Part shown: piece by piece, positions 7,794-7,852 of the stretch | Numbering within the stretch: the first letter of the stretch is position 1 | Layout of the letters: each line of letters opens with the position of its first letter | Origin: Phenylobacterium sp. | GTDB taxonomy: Bacteria > Pseudomonadota > Alphaproteobacteria > Caulobacterales > Caulobacteraceae | Assembly (NCBI GenBank): GCA_028290925.1 | Contig: JAQGIX010000234.1 | Coordinates: 1 to 7,852 of the forward strand | DNA: 7,852 bases | Direction of reading: 5' to 3' | Position numbers and translations under genes: made by a program | The notes under the pieces: model-generated | What the model saw: only the letters and a program-made list of their open reading frames with translations | Database searches by the model: none | What the model was told of the DNA's origin: nothing

Positions 7794-7799
7794 TTGACA
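7794..7799 (+). promoter_or_regulatory. Probable -35 element of the promoter under SOS control
   Basis: A perfect TTGACA stands 15 bases upstream of the SOS box in the AT-richer gap after the receiver gene. At a 17-base spacing the -10 position falls at 7817-7822 (TCTTCT, poor match), inside the SOS box, which is where a repressor would block RNA polymerase. Confidence 0.5.
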
Positions 7800-7814
7800 T
7801 CCGTCGGCTTCTGT

Positions 7815-7829
7815 GTTCTTCTTTTGTTC
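7815..7829 (+). promoter_or_regulatory. LexA-binding SOS box (GTTC-N7-GTTC)
   Basis: The sequence GTTCTTCTTTTGTTC is an exact match to the alphaproteobacterial LexA operator, a direct repeat GTTC-N7-GTTC with the usual T-rich spacer. It lies in a short intergenic gap, downstream of a TTGACA and directly before an ATG at 7831, so it should repress a plus-strand gene entering from the right edge until DNA damage inactivates LexA. I found no other copy of this motif in the window. Confidence 0.8.
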
Positions 7830-7830
7830 T

Positions 7831-7852
7831 ATGGACAGCGACGCCGAGATGA
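7831..7852 (+). CDS. Possible first codons of an SOS-controlled gene, 3' truncated
   Basis: From the ATG at 7831 the frame reads MDSDAEM to the window edge, with another in-frame ATG at 7849. Only seven codons are visible, so the product cannot be recognised. There is no ribosome site before 7831, because the SOS box ends two bases earlier. If this is the true start the mRNA would be leaderless or nearly so, a common arrangement in Caulobacter-type bacteria; otherwise the start is at 7849 or beyond. Typical LexA targets in this group are recA, lexA, imuA-imuB-dnaE2 and other repair genes, but none can be assigned here. Confidence 0.35.

Noticed and set aside
6778..7800. A 340-codon minus-strand frame opposite the receiver gene
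   Set aside because: The composition is His/Gly/Ala/Asp-rich without motifs, while the plus frame encodes a complete receiver domain.

Overview
This is about 7.9 kb of gene-dense, GC-rich DNA. Hand counts give about 75-80% G+C in sampled lines of most genes. It most likely comes from an alphaproteobacterium of the Caulobacterales type (Caulobacter, Phenylobacterium, Brevundimonas). The evidence is the GC content, the protein families, a direct-repeat SOS box of the alphaproteobacterial form GTTC-N7-GTTC at the right edge, and depletion of GANTC sites. The genus is an inference.

Layout from left to right: (1) the 3' end of a hybrid histidine kinase with a receiver domain (+, to 746). (2) A convergent two-gene operon of transglutaminase-like proteins on the minus strand (2535 down to 743); its last stop codon shares the palindrome CTAG with the kinase stop. 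(3) An N-formylglutamate amidohydrolase family gene on the plus strand (2603-3364), divergent from the transglutaminase operon. (4) A small DoxX-like membrane protein (3432-3860) and a divergent phosphopantetheine adenylyltransferase (4021-4569), both on the minus strand and both clearly lower in GC (about 61-64%) than their surroundings. (5) A secreted S9 family serine peptidase (4679-6730, minus) followed by a plausible intrinsic terminator. (6) A receiver-domain protein with a long helical C-terminus and no visible DNA-binding domain (6829-7767, plus). (7) At the right edge, a promoter region with a perfect LexA/SOS box and what may be the first codons of a DNA-damage-inducible gene.

The genes do not form one pathway. 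The kinase end and the receiver protein are both two-component parts but lie 6 kb apart, and no pairing can be shown. The peptidase, the amidohydrolase and the transglutaminase pair all concern peptide or amide bonds, but nothing in the sequence ties them together beyond proximity. No RNA gene, insertion sequence, CRISPR array or phage gene is visible. The most useful observations are the SOS box at the right edge, the low-GC DoxX/CoaD-like pair, the second transglutaminase whose expected catalytic His position is a Cys, and GANTC sites in both divergent promoter regions. I do not see a clearly new biological system here.
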